NCBI RefSeq assembly: GCF_019263585.2
Contig: NZ_JADQDF010000001.1
Location: 2,728,001-2,792,000, forward strand
DNA length: 64,000 nt
Source of the DNA: Pseudonocardia oceani
GTDB taxonomy: Bacteria; Actinomycetota; Actinomycetes; Mycobacteriales; Pseudonocardiaceae
Direction: 5' to 3'
Shown here: positions 43,083-49,990 of the stretch, one piece after another
How positions within the stretch are numbered: the first letter of the stretch is position 1
Layout: each line of letters begins with the position of its first letter
The notes under the pieces: model-generated
Told to the model about the DNA's origin: nothing
Database searches by the model: none
What the model saw: the letters and a program-made list of their open reading frames with translations, nothing else
Program-made: the position numbers and the translations under genes

Positions 43083-43706
43083 ATGACCGACGAGCGACGG
43101 CGGCGGCCGGGTGGGCGGACGGCCAGGGTGACGGCCGCGGTGCGGGCGGCGACGGTGGCGGCCCTGACCGAGCACGGATGGAACGGGCTCGCCGTCGAGG
43201 ACGTCGCAGCGCGGGCCGGGGTGAACAAGACGACGATCTACCGCCGGTGGGGCGGCCGCGACGCCCTCGTCGCCGACATCCTGCTCGCTGCGGCGGACCA
43301 GCGGATCGCACCACCCGACACCGGCACGCTGCGCGGCGACCTCGTGGCCTTCGTCCGCCAGGTGCGCGATGCGCTCGTGGCGCCGGCCAACCGGGCGCTG
43401 ATGTCGACCCTGGCCGGCGGCGGACACGACAGCTCGCTCGCCGAGCTCGGGCGCCGCTACTGGGCCGCCCGGTTCGCCCGGGCCCGGCCGATGGTCGAGC
43501 GGGCGGTGGCCCGGGGCGAGCTGGCGGCCGATGTGGACGCCGACGCGCTGATCGTGCGCGTCGTGGGGCCGGTGTGGTTCGGAGTATTCGGGCCTCGCAC
43601 CGACGTCGACGACGCCTTCGTCGAGGACTGCGTCGAGATCGTTCTACGGGGGACAGCCACCCAGGCCGGGAACAGCTCTGTGCACCCGGAGAAGTCGAAC
43701 CCCTGA
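43083..43706 (+). CDS. TetR-family transcriptional regulator
   Basis: Regulator of 207 residues: helix-turn-helix in VAALTEHGWNGLAVEDVAARAGVNKTTIYRRWGGRDALVADIL (about 24-66) and a variable ligand domain. ATG at 43083 gives the normal lead; the open frame to 43047 overlaps the operator. The last about 17 residues (after VEDCVEIVLRG) are not family-like and are encoded by sequence that resembles a decayed tRNA 3' end, so the C-terminus may have been replaced by an insertion. Confidence 0.88.
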   Translation: MTDERRRRPGGRTARVTAAVRAATVAALTEHGWNGLAVEDVAARAGVNKTTIYRRWGGRDALVADILLAAADQRIAPPDTGTLRGDLVAFVRQVRDALVAPANRALMSTLAGGGHDSSLAELGRRYWAARFARARPMVERAVARGELAADVDADALIVRVVGPVWFGVFGPRTDVDDAFVEDCVEIVLRGTATQAGNSSVHPEKSNP

Positions 43707-44060
43707 CCTCCAGGTCCGTCGTCGGCACGCCCATATGCTCGTCCCGGACAGGCCCAGCAGCGCCCGCGTTCGTGACGTCGGCCGACGACCGCCGCGCCGG
43801 AGCGCCGCGTGTCGCAGCGCACCGCCCCCGAGCAGTGGCGGGAGGGGCTGACACCGAGCAGGCGGTCCAGACCCACTGAAGATCGCCGAGTTCGTCCGAA
43901 CCGCCCCGCCGCGGCACCGCGGCCCGGCACGCTGCCACTCGACGAGGTCGGTCTCGTCGAAGGCAGCCAGAATGGCGCCCAGGTGTTCACTGAACAACGC
44001 GAGCAGCGCCCCATCGGTGATGTCGCCCGTGGCGACGACCAGAAACCGTGCCGTGATCGA
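43707..44060 (-). pseudogene. C-terminal relics of DUF5615 PIN-like toxin
   Basis: On the minus strand about 43935-44055 reads LVVATGDITDGALLALFSEHLGAILAAFDETDLVEW, matching the C-terminal half of the intact DUF5615 protein at 45352-45720, but stops and frame breaks follow. A second weaker match (VTNAGAAG-like) lies near 43760. The N-terminal half and any antitoxin are gone. The rest of this roughly 350-base stretch shows no coding gene. Confidence 0.6.
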
Positions 44061-44077
44061 CCCGCACTGGTGGACAG

Positions 44078-44117
44078 CAGTTCGCGGCCAGAACGTGGTC
44101 AGAGATCACCTCGGTCC
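44078..44117 (+). repeat. 40-bp direct repeat, copy 1
   Basis: This segment matches 46274-46314 at about 37 of 41 positions, beginning CAGTTCG and ending CTCGGTCC. A shorter related copy lies at 44444-44477. In each strong copy the decayed DUF5615 coding segment follows within about 20 bases on the minus strand. Confidence 0.65.
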
Positions 44118-44345
44118 GCGGCGTCGGTGAATGACCATCGTTTCCGGACCCAGCTCGACGAGATCGGCTTCGACGAGCGCATCGAACCACCGCATCGAGG
44201 TTCGCCTCGAACAGCGCCAACGATGCCGCGTTCGTGATGTTCCGGTCGCGACCACCAGCAGTCGGCGTGGCGACCCCGACAGCAGGTGCCCGTCCCGGAA
44301 GTCGCGATCCTTGGTGACCACGACCCGACCCTCGCCGTCCCTTCT
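44106..44345 (-). pseudogene. Frameshifted DUF5615 PIN-like toxin, N-terminus lost
   Basis: One frame reads RVVVTKDRDFRDGHLLSGS then RRLLVVATG and, after a shift, another frame carries NITNAASLALFEANLDAVV; the C-terminal LVEADLVELGPETMVIHRR returns to the first frame. Two compensating frameshifts and loss of the first 45 or so residues make this a dead copy of the toxin at 45352-45720. Immediately upstream on its strand is the 18-base tRNA-Arg core sequence. Confidence 0.75.
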
Positions 44346-44477
44346 GATCCGTAGTTCGGATGTTGACGTACGCATGGCGGGCGACTTGGGCGGACGGCGG
44401 CGAGAGTGGCTGCAGAGCGCGCAAATTCGGCACCACGTGTCAGCAGTTCGTGGATCAGCTCGTGGATCGAGATCAAC
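44341..44477 (+). repeat. Attachment-like segment: tRNA core plus flank, copy 1
   Basis: Starts with CTTCTGATCCGTAGTTCG (44341-44358), an exact copy of the anticodon-arm part of the tRNA-Arg relic at 46171-46188. It continues with about 85 bases of diverged but alignable sequence to the repeat at 44444. The distance from core to repeat is 103 bases here and 103 bases in the copy at 46171-46310. Confidence 0.6.
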
Positions 44478-44536
44478 TTCCCACACCCGCAGCGTGCTCG
44501 GCTTGCGGCCGGGCGGGACTGCGCTCTACTACGGCC

Positions 44537-44968
44537 GTGATCGCGCGACCGGTACTGGAAGCTCACCACGCCTACGTACGCGGAGACAACGCGTGGCAGC
44601 AGCGCGCACGCCTCCACCAGTCCCTCTGGCGGCAAGCACACGGTCTGGTCGCCGGCATGCACGACGGCAAGCCACTCGGTTCGCGCCTTGCCCCAGCCGA
44701 CGCCGAACCTCCCACGCTCCCGAACTACCTCTCGCCACAAGCGCAGCACTGCGTCGAGGCCGCCGTCGCGGAAGCGCCGAAGACCGGTGCTCTCCTCGGC
44801 CGACCGCGGCTCTGGGTCGACCTGCTCTCCAGCCAGCCGCTGTGCTTCAACCTGTTCGGGCCTCTCGCCGAGGACCACACGCTCGCCGGTCGGGTCCTGT
44901 CGAGGCTCTGGCCCGAGATTCGATCCCGTCGCGCCCTGAGACCGACTGGGGCTCCGAAGCAGCCATGA
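44537..44968 (+). pseudogene. Truncated PGN_0703-like restriction-endonuclease fragment
   Basis: A 143-residue frame from GTG 44537. WQQRARLHQSLWRQAHGL and especially LLSSQPLCFNLFGPLAED (about 110-127) match the N-terminal half of PGN_0703-type putative restriction endonucleases. The family continues for well over 100 residues with the nuclease core, which this frame lacks: it ends in RPTGAPKQP. Its stop overlaps the ATG of the next frame by four bases. Probably the front part of a defence nuclease cut by recombination; a short functional derivative cannot be excluded. Confidence 0.55.
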
Positions 44969-45321
44969 GAGATGCCATCGCGTCTGACAGACACGCGTGG
45001 AGAAAGTTGGGCTTCACATCCGCGCCGGCAACAGAGGTACGGCCACCTCAAAGCCCCCTGCGGATGGATCTCTACGGGCCCGGAATCATCGGCGAGTGCA
45101 AGAACGTCCTGAGCGGCCTGGAGACGCTTCGGCAACTGGACGGCTACCTCGGACTCTGCGCTTCCGGCTCGTCCGGGGCGTGGCGCGGACACCTCATCGT
45201 CTCGGCAGGGTTCACGACGGAGCTGGCGCGTGCCGTCTCAGCACGCGAGGACGTCAAGTTGTGGACTTGTCGGCGAAAGTTCGGCAACAGGCCCGTCTTG
45301 ACCGAGGTCAGGTCGCGCTGA
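44965..45321 (+). CDS. Possible PD-(D/E)xK nuclease fragment, 118 aa
   Basis: The frame contains MDLYGPGIIGECKNVL (about 35-50): Asp, then Glu-x-Lys in ECK nine residues on, fits a PD-(D/E)xK nuclease core. The remainder (RGHLIVSAGFTTELARAVSARED) looks like the following helix-strand. The in-frame sequence upstream of the ATG (DSIPSRPETDWGSEAA) also looks coding, so the true protein may have been longer, possibly continuous with the preceding fragment through a frameshift. Function is not assigned; defence-type nuclease is the best guess. Confidence 0.45.
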   Translation: MRDAIASDRHAWRKLGFTSAPATEVRPPQSPLRMDLYGPGIIGECKNVLSGLETLRQLDGYLGLCASGSSGAWRGHLIVSAGFTTELARAVSAREDVKLWTCRRKFGNRPVLTEVRSR

Positions 45322-45351
45322 CGGCTCGGTGGACGGGCGTAGAGCGGTCCG

Positions 45352-45720
45352 TCAATCCGGACCGGGCCGGCCGTGCAACACCAGCGCGGTCGGTCGCAAC
45401 TCGACGAAGTCGACCTCGTCGAAGGCAGCGACGATGGCGCCCAGGTGCTCGCTGAACAAGGCGAGCAGTGCCGCGTTGGTGATGTTGCCCGTGGCGACGA
45501 CCAGGAGCCGTCTCGGTGATCGGCCCAGAAGGTGACCGTCTCGGAAGTCACGATCCTTCGTCACCACGATCCGATCATCCTCGTCCGCCAGTTCCGCGAT
45601 CACGGCGTCCGTCGTCCGGTTCCCGGACGGGAGGTCTCGCGTATGCAGAGAGTCGTGCCCCGCGTCGGCGAGGAACGAGGACAGGCGGGCGGGAAGCTGC
45701 GCGTCGACGAGGAACTTCAC
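45352..45720 (-). CDS. DUF5615 PIN-like toxin
   Basis: Intact protein of 122 residues with the DUF5615/Mut7-C-like PIN fold: KFLVDAQLPARLSSFLADAGHD (2-23), LPSGNRTTDAVIAELADEDDRIVVTKDRDF (about 30-59) and LLVVATGNITNAALLALF. The acidic residues D6, D38, D54/D56 are suited to metal-dependent RNA cleavage. GTG start overlaps the stop of the DUF433 gene by four bases. DUF433/DUF5615 pairs are a predicted toxin-antitoxin type. At least three broken copies of this gene lie within 2.5 kb. Confidence 0.85.
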   Translation of the reverse strand: MKFLVDAQLPARLSSFLADAGHDSLHTRDLPSGNRTTDAVIAELADEDDRIVVTKDRDFRDGHLLGRSPRRLLVVATGNITNAALLALFSEHLGAIVAAFDEVDFVELRPTALVLHGRPGPD

Positions 45721-45950
45721 GCAGCGCCGAGCGGGACGACCCGCTGCCGACCAGCCGTCAGCGCGGCGAACTCCAGCGCGGCGAGCATGTCGTCGCGCTC
45801 GAGGTCGGGGTAGTCCTCCAGGACCTCATCGACCGACATACCCGCCGAGAGGAGCTCCAAGAGGCTCTCGACGGTGTAGCGGAGCCCGCGGATCGACGGC
45901 TGACCATGGCAAATCTCGGGATCCGAGGTGATGCGGTCTAGCCGGCTCAT
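45717..45950 (-). CDS. DUF433 antitoxin
   Basis: Protein of 77 residues: RITSDPEICHGQPSIRGLRYTVESLLELLSAGMSVDEVLEDYPDLERDDMLAALEFAA. The DPxICxGxPxIRGxR motif with a following helix-turn-helix-like segment is typical of DUF433, the antitoxin partner of DUF5615 proteins. ATG at 45950; GTGA overlap with the toxin gene ensures coupled translation. Autoregulation by antitoxin binding upstream would be normal but no operator is obvious. Confidence 0.87.
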   Translation of the reverse strand: MSRLDRITSDPEICHGQPSIRGLRYTVESLLELLSAGMSVDEVLEDYPDLERDDMLAALEFAALTAGRQRVVPLGAA

Positions 45951-46098
45951 GCTGCCAGGATATCCCCGTGTAGGACGGGCGTGCGGCGGATACCAGCGAT
46001 GGCTGTGCCCTCCTCTGGTGATGGTGTCACGGGCAGCACGGCAGGCTGCGGCCGCACGCTTCGTGGATCGAGATCAACCAGTCGCTCCGAATAATGAT

Positions 46099-46131
46099 CT
46101 AGCCCTGACCGTTGATGCTGGTCAGGGCTAG
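46099..46131 (-). terminator. 12-bp hairpin terminator of tRNA-Arg relic
   Basis: CTAGCCCTGACC (46099-46110) and its exact complement (46120-46131) surround a nine-base loop. On the minus strand this lies 8 bases after the CCA end of the tRNA-Arg fragment, the position of a native tRNA terminator. Confidence 0.75.
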
Positions 46132-46139
46132 TGTGACGA

Positions 46140-46185
46140 TGGTGCGCCCGAAGGGATTCGAACCCCTAACCTTCTGATCCGTAGT
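46140..46185 (-). pseudogene. 3' half of tRNA-Arg(ACG), attachment-site relic
   Basis: On the minus strand the sequence runs from the anticodon loop (ACTACGGATCAGA, anticodon ACG) through the T-arm (GGGGTTCGAATCCC) to GGGCGCACCA. The D-arm and 5' acceptor half are missing: upstream sequence (46186 onward) is unrelated. This is the pattern left where an integrative element enters a tRNA gene, the 3' part staying next to its original terminator. No complete tRNA-Arg was seen in the window. Confidence 0.8.
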
Positions 46186-46273
46186 TCGCATGCCGACGCC
46201 CACATGTCCGGCGACCTCGCGAATCACCGGCGTTACGGGCGCCGGAACGGGCAACAGCGGCACCGGGCGACGG

Positions 46274-46314
46274 CAGTTCGTGGCCAGAACCGTGGCCAGA
46301 GATCAACTCGGTCC
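46274..46314 (+). repeat. 41-bp direct repeat, copy 2
   Basis: Partner of 44078-44117 (about 90 percent identical). It starts 103 bases after the tRNA core at 46171 and is followed at once by the end of another decayed DUF5615 gene on the minus strand. Confidence 0.65.
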
Positions 46315-46665
46315 ATGCCGCTCGTGCACGACCATCGCCCTCGGCCCCAGCTCGATGAAGCCCGCGTCATCTCGCCGACCACCCCGCCGAGATTCGCCTC
46401 GAACAGACCCAGCAGTCCTGTGTTCGTGATGTTGCCCGTGCCGACGATCAGCAGCCTCCGCGGGGATCCGGAAAGCGAGTGCCCGTCTCGGAAGTCGCGG
46501 TCCTTGGTGACCACGACCCGACCCTCGCGGCCCGTAACCTCGGCGATTCGAGCATCGGTCGTGCGTTGCTCTCCGGTGGCTCCGACATGTGGACACGTCG
46601 TGGCTGGCGTCAGCGAGGAATCGGGCGAGCCGAGCGGGGCGCTGTGCGTCGACGAGGAACTTCAC
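46303..46665 (-). pseudogene. Frameshifted DUF5615 PIN-like toxin, full-length relic
   Basis: The N-terminus KFLVDAQRPARLARFLADASHD and the C-terminus FIELGPRAMVVHERHGPS are in one frame, while the middle (VVTKDRDFRDGHSLSGS, LLIVGTGNITNTGLLGLFEANLGGVV) is in another, so two frameshifts inactivate it. It is the best-preserved dead copy of the toxin at 45352. It follows a relic of its own antitoxin. Confidence 0.75.
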
Positions 46666-46790
46666 GCCACGCCGAGCGGAACTATCCGGCCGCCACCCGC
46701 GGCGAGCGCTCCGAACTCCAGGGCGGCGAGCAAATCGTCACGCTCCAGCGCGGCGCCGAGGATTCCGTCCCGCTGGCCCGGGTACCAGCG
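46662..46790 (-). pseudogene. C-terminal relic of DUF433 antitoxin
   Basis: The minus-strand frame reads LERDDLLAALEFGALAAGGG then RIVPLGVA and a stop, matching the last 30-40 residues of the intact antitoxin at 45717. The N-terminal IRGLR part is missing. It ends where the frameshifted toxin starts, so a whole module has decayed in place. Confidence 0.7.
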
Positions 46791-46852
46791 GGGGAGCGCG
46801 TCGTCGGGTCGCCGGCGACGACTCTAAGACGCCCGACCGCCAGGAGGCTCCA

Positions 46853-47146
46853 ATGCTCAGCGACCGCGACCGGCGCATCCTGCGGGAGTTGGAGGACGAG
46901 CTCCAACGCAGCGATCAGCGCTTCGTGTCGACCTTCGTGCTCCGTACCCACAAGTCGTCTGTGGAGCAGCCGTGGAGGTTCACCCGCTCGATCACCGGGC
47001 TGGCCGTCGTGACGGTGCTCCTGCTCCTGTTCGGGTTCGCGAGCATCGCGCTCGTCGCCGGGGCGGTTCTCAGCCTGCTCGTGCTTCTGGCCGTTGTGCA
47101 GCAAGGTCCGAGGCGCGGTTTTCGGCCGGGAGAACCCCGTTCCTAG
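46853..47146 (+). CDS. DUF3040-family small membrane protein
   Basis: Protein of 97 residues. The N-terminus MLSDRDRRILRELEDELQRSD is the DUF3040 signature, followed by two adjacent hydrophobic helices (about 46-62 and 64-82). An AGGAGG site precedes the ATG by five bases. Function is unknown; the family is confined to actinobacteria. It borders the decayed island on its right side. Confidence 0.8.
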   Translation: MLSDRDRRILRELEDELQRSDQRFVSTFVLRTHKSSVEQPWRFTRSITGLAVVTVLLLLFGFASIALVAGAVLSLLVLLAVVQQGPRRGFRPGEPRS

Positions 47147-47214
47147 AACTGTCCCCGGCGGCCGGCGCCCGCGGTGGCACGTCCGGGACGCGGGGTCGGA
47201 TACGGATTCGCCCC

Positions 47215-47598
47215 TCAGCGGGGCGGAGATGTGTCTGGTTCGGGCCGGGCCTCGTACGCGCGTGCCATGTCGACAAGCGCGGTGGCGTCGCGCTCCAGCC
47301 GCTCGCGCAGCTGTAGGTCCTCGGCGTGGGCACGGCGGTGGCGGATCCGGGCGGCGGCGTCGTACAGGGCGGCGGATACGTGCTGGACGATGTCCTGGTC
47401 CCCTGCGGGCCGCCCATCGTGGCGGCCGACGTGGTAGATGTCGTCGGTCGTGAGGTCGCCACCGGACGGAATGGTGGTCGCGTCAGGTGGGCCGCTGCCA
47501 GAGCAGTCCTGGAGGCCGCCATGGTCCTGGTCACCGGCGCCACCGCCGAGGGGTTCGTCGGGGGCGCCAGTGAGCGGTATCTGTTCGCGGTCGGCCAT
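47215..47598 (-). CDS. Uncharacterised protein, 127 aa
   Basis: No family recognised. The N-terminal half is acidic and low in structure; the C-terminal half (DIVQHVSAALYDAAARIRHRRAHAEDLQLRERLERDATALVDMARAYEA) is a long amphipathic helix or helical hairpin. Third-position GC is high in this frame, and the overlapping plus-strand frame at 47326-47658 is less regular, so this strand is preferred. No clear ribosome site was found. Confidence 0.5.
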   Translation of the reverse strand: MADREQIPLTGAPDEPLGGGAGDQDHGGLQDCSGSGPPDATTIPSGGDLTTDDIYHVGRHDGRPAGDQDIVQHVSAALYDAAARIRHRRAHAEDLQLRERLERDATALVDMARAYEARPEPDTSPPR

Positions 47599-47900
47599 GG
47601 GCCGGGACTACCCGCCACCGGTTGCCGCTACCGCTGTCGTCCCGTTCCTCTTGCGTGAGAGACGATGGGCAACGCCGACCAACGCCGATGAACCGCGCCA
47701 GGGTGCGGGCGGGCATCAGGGGCCTTCGCGTGGTTATTGAATTGGATAACCGGACTATCTCCAACCGCTATTCGGAACAGCGCGTGGGCGAGCGGCGGGG
47801 TAGCGGCGTCGCTCCCGGACTCGTGGGACACCACGAACCGCGGAGTGGCCAGCCGGTGGCGGACGCTTTGCCAGTGACGGGTGGCTGGCCGGTGATGATG
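47599..47900. other. Intergenic, no gene seen
   Basis: About 300 bases with short overlapping frames on both strands but none with convincing codon use. It contains an unusually AT-rich patch (TATTGAATTGGATAAC near 47734) that could hold a promoter. It is bordered by the dehydrogenase relic. Confidence 0.5.
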
Positions 47901-48150
47901 AGGTCGCGGGCTGCATGAACAGCTGCCCGTCTCGGAACGGAATGCGCCCCCTCCTTCGCGAGATCAGTGGTCGCGCCGGGGCCGCGAGAGACGGAGACAC
48001 CGACGATCCCGATCCCGCCGGTGCTGCGGACGCCGTGCACGAAGGAGTCCAGCACCAGCTCGGGATGCTCTTCGCCGAAGGGATCATGGGCCTGGCAACC
48101 GACGGCCTCGAAGCCGCAGTCGGCGCCATCTCCGGGAGAGGTGCCCGGCC
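47900..48150 (-). pseudogene. Relic of FdhA-type zinc alcohol (formaldehyde) dehydrogenase
   Basis: The minus strand reads ADCGFEAVGCQAHDPFGEEH then PELVLDSFVHGVRSTGGIGI and VGVS, matching the NAD-domain part of glutathione-independent formaldehyde dehydrogenase-type zinc alcohol dehydrogenases. The following segment continues in a different frame (EGRIPFRDGQLFMQ), so at least one frameshift is present, and both the N-terminal zinc domain and the C-terminus are missing. It lies 0.9 kb before the mycofactocin locus. Confidence 0.65.
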
Positions 48151-48209
48151 GGACTGCATCCCCGACCGGGCACCTCGGGCTGCCGGTGCCAGCACCGGGT
48201 GGTCCGGGC

Positions 48210-48656
48210 TCAGGTGCGGACGGGCCGACGCCCCAGCGCGACACCGAGCCCGATCATGCCTACGGCAAGCACGAGATGCAGCCAGTTGTCGGCGTCGTTG
48301 ACGGGCACGAAGTTCGCCGGTCCGTCGTGGTCGATCACCAGACCGTAGATCCACAGGACGGCGTACACGACACCGCCGCCGATCAAGTAGGTCCGCGCGC
48401 TACCCGGGGTGCGCGCCAGCGCGACGCCGGCCACCCCGAACAGCAGGTGGACGATGTTGTGCAGCACCGAGACCTGGAACAGGCCGAGAAGGAGGGCCTC
48501 GGACATGTGCCCGGCGAAGCCGAGCGACCCGTAGTTCGTGGTGACGCCCGGAATGAATCCGAGCACGCCGACCAGCAGGAACACCACACCGACGATCAGC
48601 GCGGCCAGCTGGACCGGCGTACGGGCGCCGGTGGTCGTGGAGCGGGGGGTGGTCAT
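48210..48656 (-). CDS. DUF4383-family membrane protein
   Basis: Protein of 148 residues with four hydrophobic helices (about 15-37, 50-75, 80-103, 118-140). GVLGFIPGVTTNYGSLGFAGHMSEALLLGLFQVSVLHNIVHLLFG is the DUF4383 core. Function unknown; the family is widespread in actinobacteria and cyanobacteria. ATG at 48656 is preceded by GAGGAGACGACG. Divergent from the mycofactocin SDR gene across 364 bases. Confidence 0.82.
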   Translation of the reverse strand: MTTPRSTTTGARTPVQLAALIVGVVFLLVGVLGFIPGVTTNYGSLGFAGHMSEALLLGLFQVSVLHNIVHLLFGVAGVALARTPGSARTYLIGGGVVYAVLWIYGLVIDHDGPANFVPVNDADNWLHLVLAVGMIGLGVALGRRPVRT

Positions 48657-49020
48657 CGTCGTCTCCTCGGGATCGGGAACCGGTCGAGGGCCGGGATTCC
48701 CGGTGTCGGCCCGCGCAATCGGCCGTTCTCCGATCGTGACGTCCGCGCAAGCAGCGGACTCGCCCGTCACGTCCCCTCGAGTCGCCACAGGTGTGCCGGC
48801 CACCCTCCGGTCCCGTGGCGACCAGACCGACACGGCCGTACGGGCGTCCTCCGATGGTTTCCCGGGCTGCCGTCCGAACCTGACGGCCGGCTGACGAAAC
48901 GGCCAGGCGGGCCGTCGAGGTGTTTGGCCCCGATTCCTCCGGTCACCCGCTCGGGACCGCTCCGGAACGACCGGGACGGACACAGGGAGGACACAGGGAG
49001 GACACAGGGAGGACACGCTG
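48657..49020. promoter_or_regulatory. Divergent intergenic region upstream of mycofactocin locus
   Basis: 364 bases between the DUF4383 gene and the SDR gene with no supported gene. It must hold promoters for both directions; no consensus -35/-10 pair is obvious. Its right end is the 11-base tandem repeat described separately. Confidence 0.6.
48978..49016 (+). repeat. 11-bp tandem repeat, 3.5 copies, each with a ribosome-site sequence
   Basis: GGACACAGGGA is repeated exactly at 48978, 48989 and 49000, with a half copy GGACAC to 49016. Each junction makes AGGGAGGAC, a good ribosome-binding sequence; the last lies about 8 bases before the ATG at 49021. Copy-number change here could alter translation of the SDR. 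Confidence 0.8.
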
Positions 49021-49875
49021 ATGGGACTGTTGCAGGACCGGGTCGTTCTGATCACGGGAGGGGCGCGTGGCCAGGGCCGTGCACACGCAATGCGCTCGGC
49101 CCAGGAGGGCGCCGACGTCGTGCTGGTCGACATCACCGAGCCCGTTGCCGGGACGGCCTACCGCACGGCGACCGCCGAGGACATGGACGAGACCGTCGCG
49201 CAGGTGGAGAAGGAGGGTCGCCGCGCCGTCGCAGTCACCGGGGACGTCCGTTCGCAGCAGGACATGGATACCGCCGCCGAACGCGCCGTCGCCGAGTTCG
49301 GCAGGATCGACGCACTGGTCGCCAACGCCGGGATCTGGAGCTTGCGCCCGCTGCTCGAGCTCGACGAGCAGACCTGGTCGGACATGATCGACATCAACCT
49401 GAGCGGGGTGTTCCGCTCCGTGCGCGCGACGATCCCACACATGGTCGAGCGCGGTAGCGGGTCGATCGTGATCACCTCGTCGATCAACGGGCTCGAACCG
49501 GCCAACGAGTACGCGCACTACGTCTCGGCCAAGCACGGGCTGATCGGCCTGATGCGGAACGTGGCGCTGGAGGGCGCCCCGCACGGGGTACGGGCGAACG
49601 CGGTCAGCCCCGGCTTCATCGACACGCCGATGACGGACAACCAACGCGCCTACGACATGGTCGGCGGGCACGAGGGCGCCACCCGCGAGGAGCGCAACGA
49701 GGGCGCCTACGGCTTCCACGCCCTGCGCGGAGCCGGCGCGCTGCCACCGGAGGACGTCGCCGACGTCGCGGTGTTCCTCAACTCCGACCTGGCGCGATCG
49801 GTCACCGGCACGGTCATCCCGGTCGACGCCGGGCACATGGTGCTACCCGGGATGAACCCGGCCCCGGTCCGCTGA
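49021..49875 (+). CDS. Mycofactocin-coupled SDR-family oxidoreductase
   Basis: Short-chain dehydrogenase of 284 residues. NAD motif TGGARGQG (12-19), NAGIW, catalytic Ser in ITSSIN and Tyr-Lys in YVSAK are all present. The insertion after the second strand (TAYRTATAEDMDETVAQVEKEG, about 48-69) is the mark of the mycofactocin-associated SDR group, which holds NAD non-exchangeably and passes electrons to mycofactocin. It directly precedes mftA (22 bases), so it is likely the client enzyme of the cofactor. Substrate alcohol unknown. Confidence 0.9.
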   Translation: MGLLQDRVVLITGGARGQGRAHAMRSAQEGADVVLVDITEPVAGTAYRTATAEDMDETVAQVEKEGRRAVAVTGDVRSQQDMDTAAERAVAEFGRIDALVANAGIWSLRPLLELDEQTWSDMIDINLSGVFRSVRATIPHMVERGSGSIVITSSINGLEPANEYAHYVSAKHGLIGLMRNVALEGAPHGVRANAVSPGFIDTPMTDNQRAYDMVGGHEGATREERNEGAYGFHALRGAGALPPEDVADVAVFLNSDLARSVTGTVIPVDAGHMVLPGMNPAPVR

Positions 49876-49897
49876 CCCCACCACCGAGGAGGACGAC

Positions 49898-49990
49898 ATG
49901 AACGAGCAGGACCACCCGGACGTCGAGCCCGTGGTCGAGGAGACCCTCGTCGAAGAGGTCTCGATCGACGGCATGTGCGGTGTCTACTAG
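49898..49990 (+). CDS. mftA: Mycofactocin precursor peptide MftA
   Basis: A 30-residue peptide from ATG 49898 with GAGGAGG upstream. It is acidic (several Glu/Asp) and ends IDGMCGVY, the invariant C-terminus of MftA in which the final Val-Tyr is processed to the redox cofactor. MftC decarboxylates and cross-links this dipeptide; MftB presents the leader. The stop overlaps the mftB start by 11 bases. It is well below usual gene-length cut-offs. Confidence 0.97.
   Translation: MNEQDHPDVEPVVEETLVEEVSIDGMCGVY

Noticed and set aside
44131-45321. Continuous 396-residue plus-strand frame across the island
   Set aside because: Its first two thirds run over the dead toxin and the out-of-frame part of the nuclease fragment; only the part from about 44920 looks coding.
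47326-47658. Plus-strand frame of 110 residues opposite the 127-aa protein
   Set aside because: Irregular third-position composition and no motif; the opposite strand is the better candidate.
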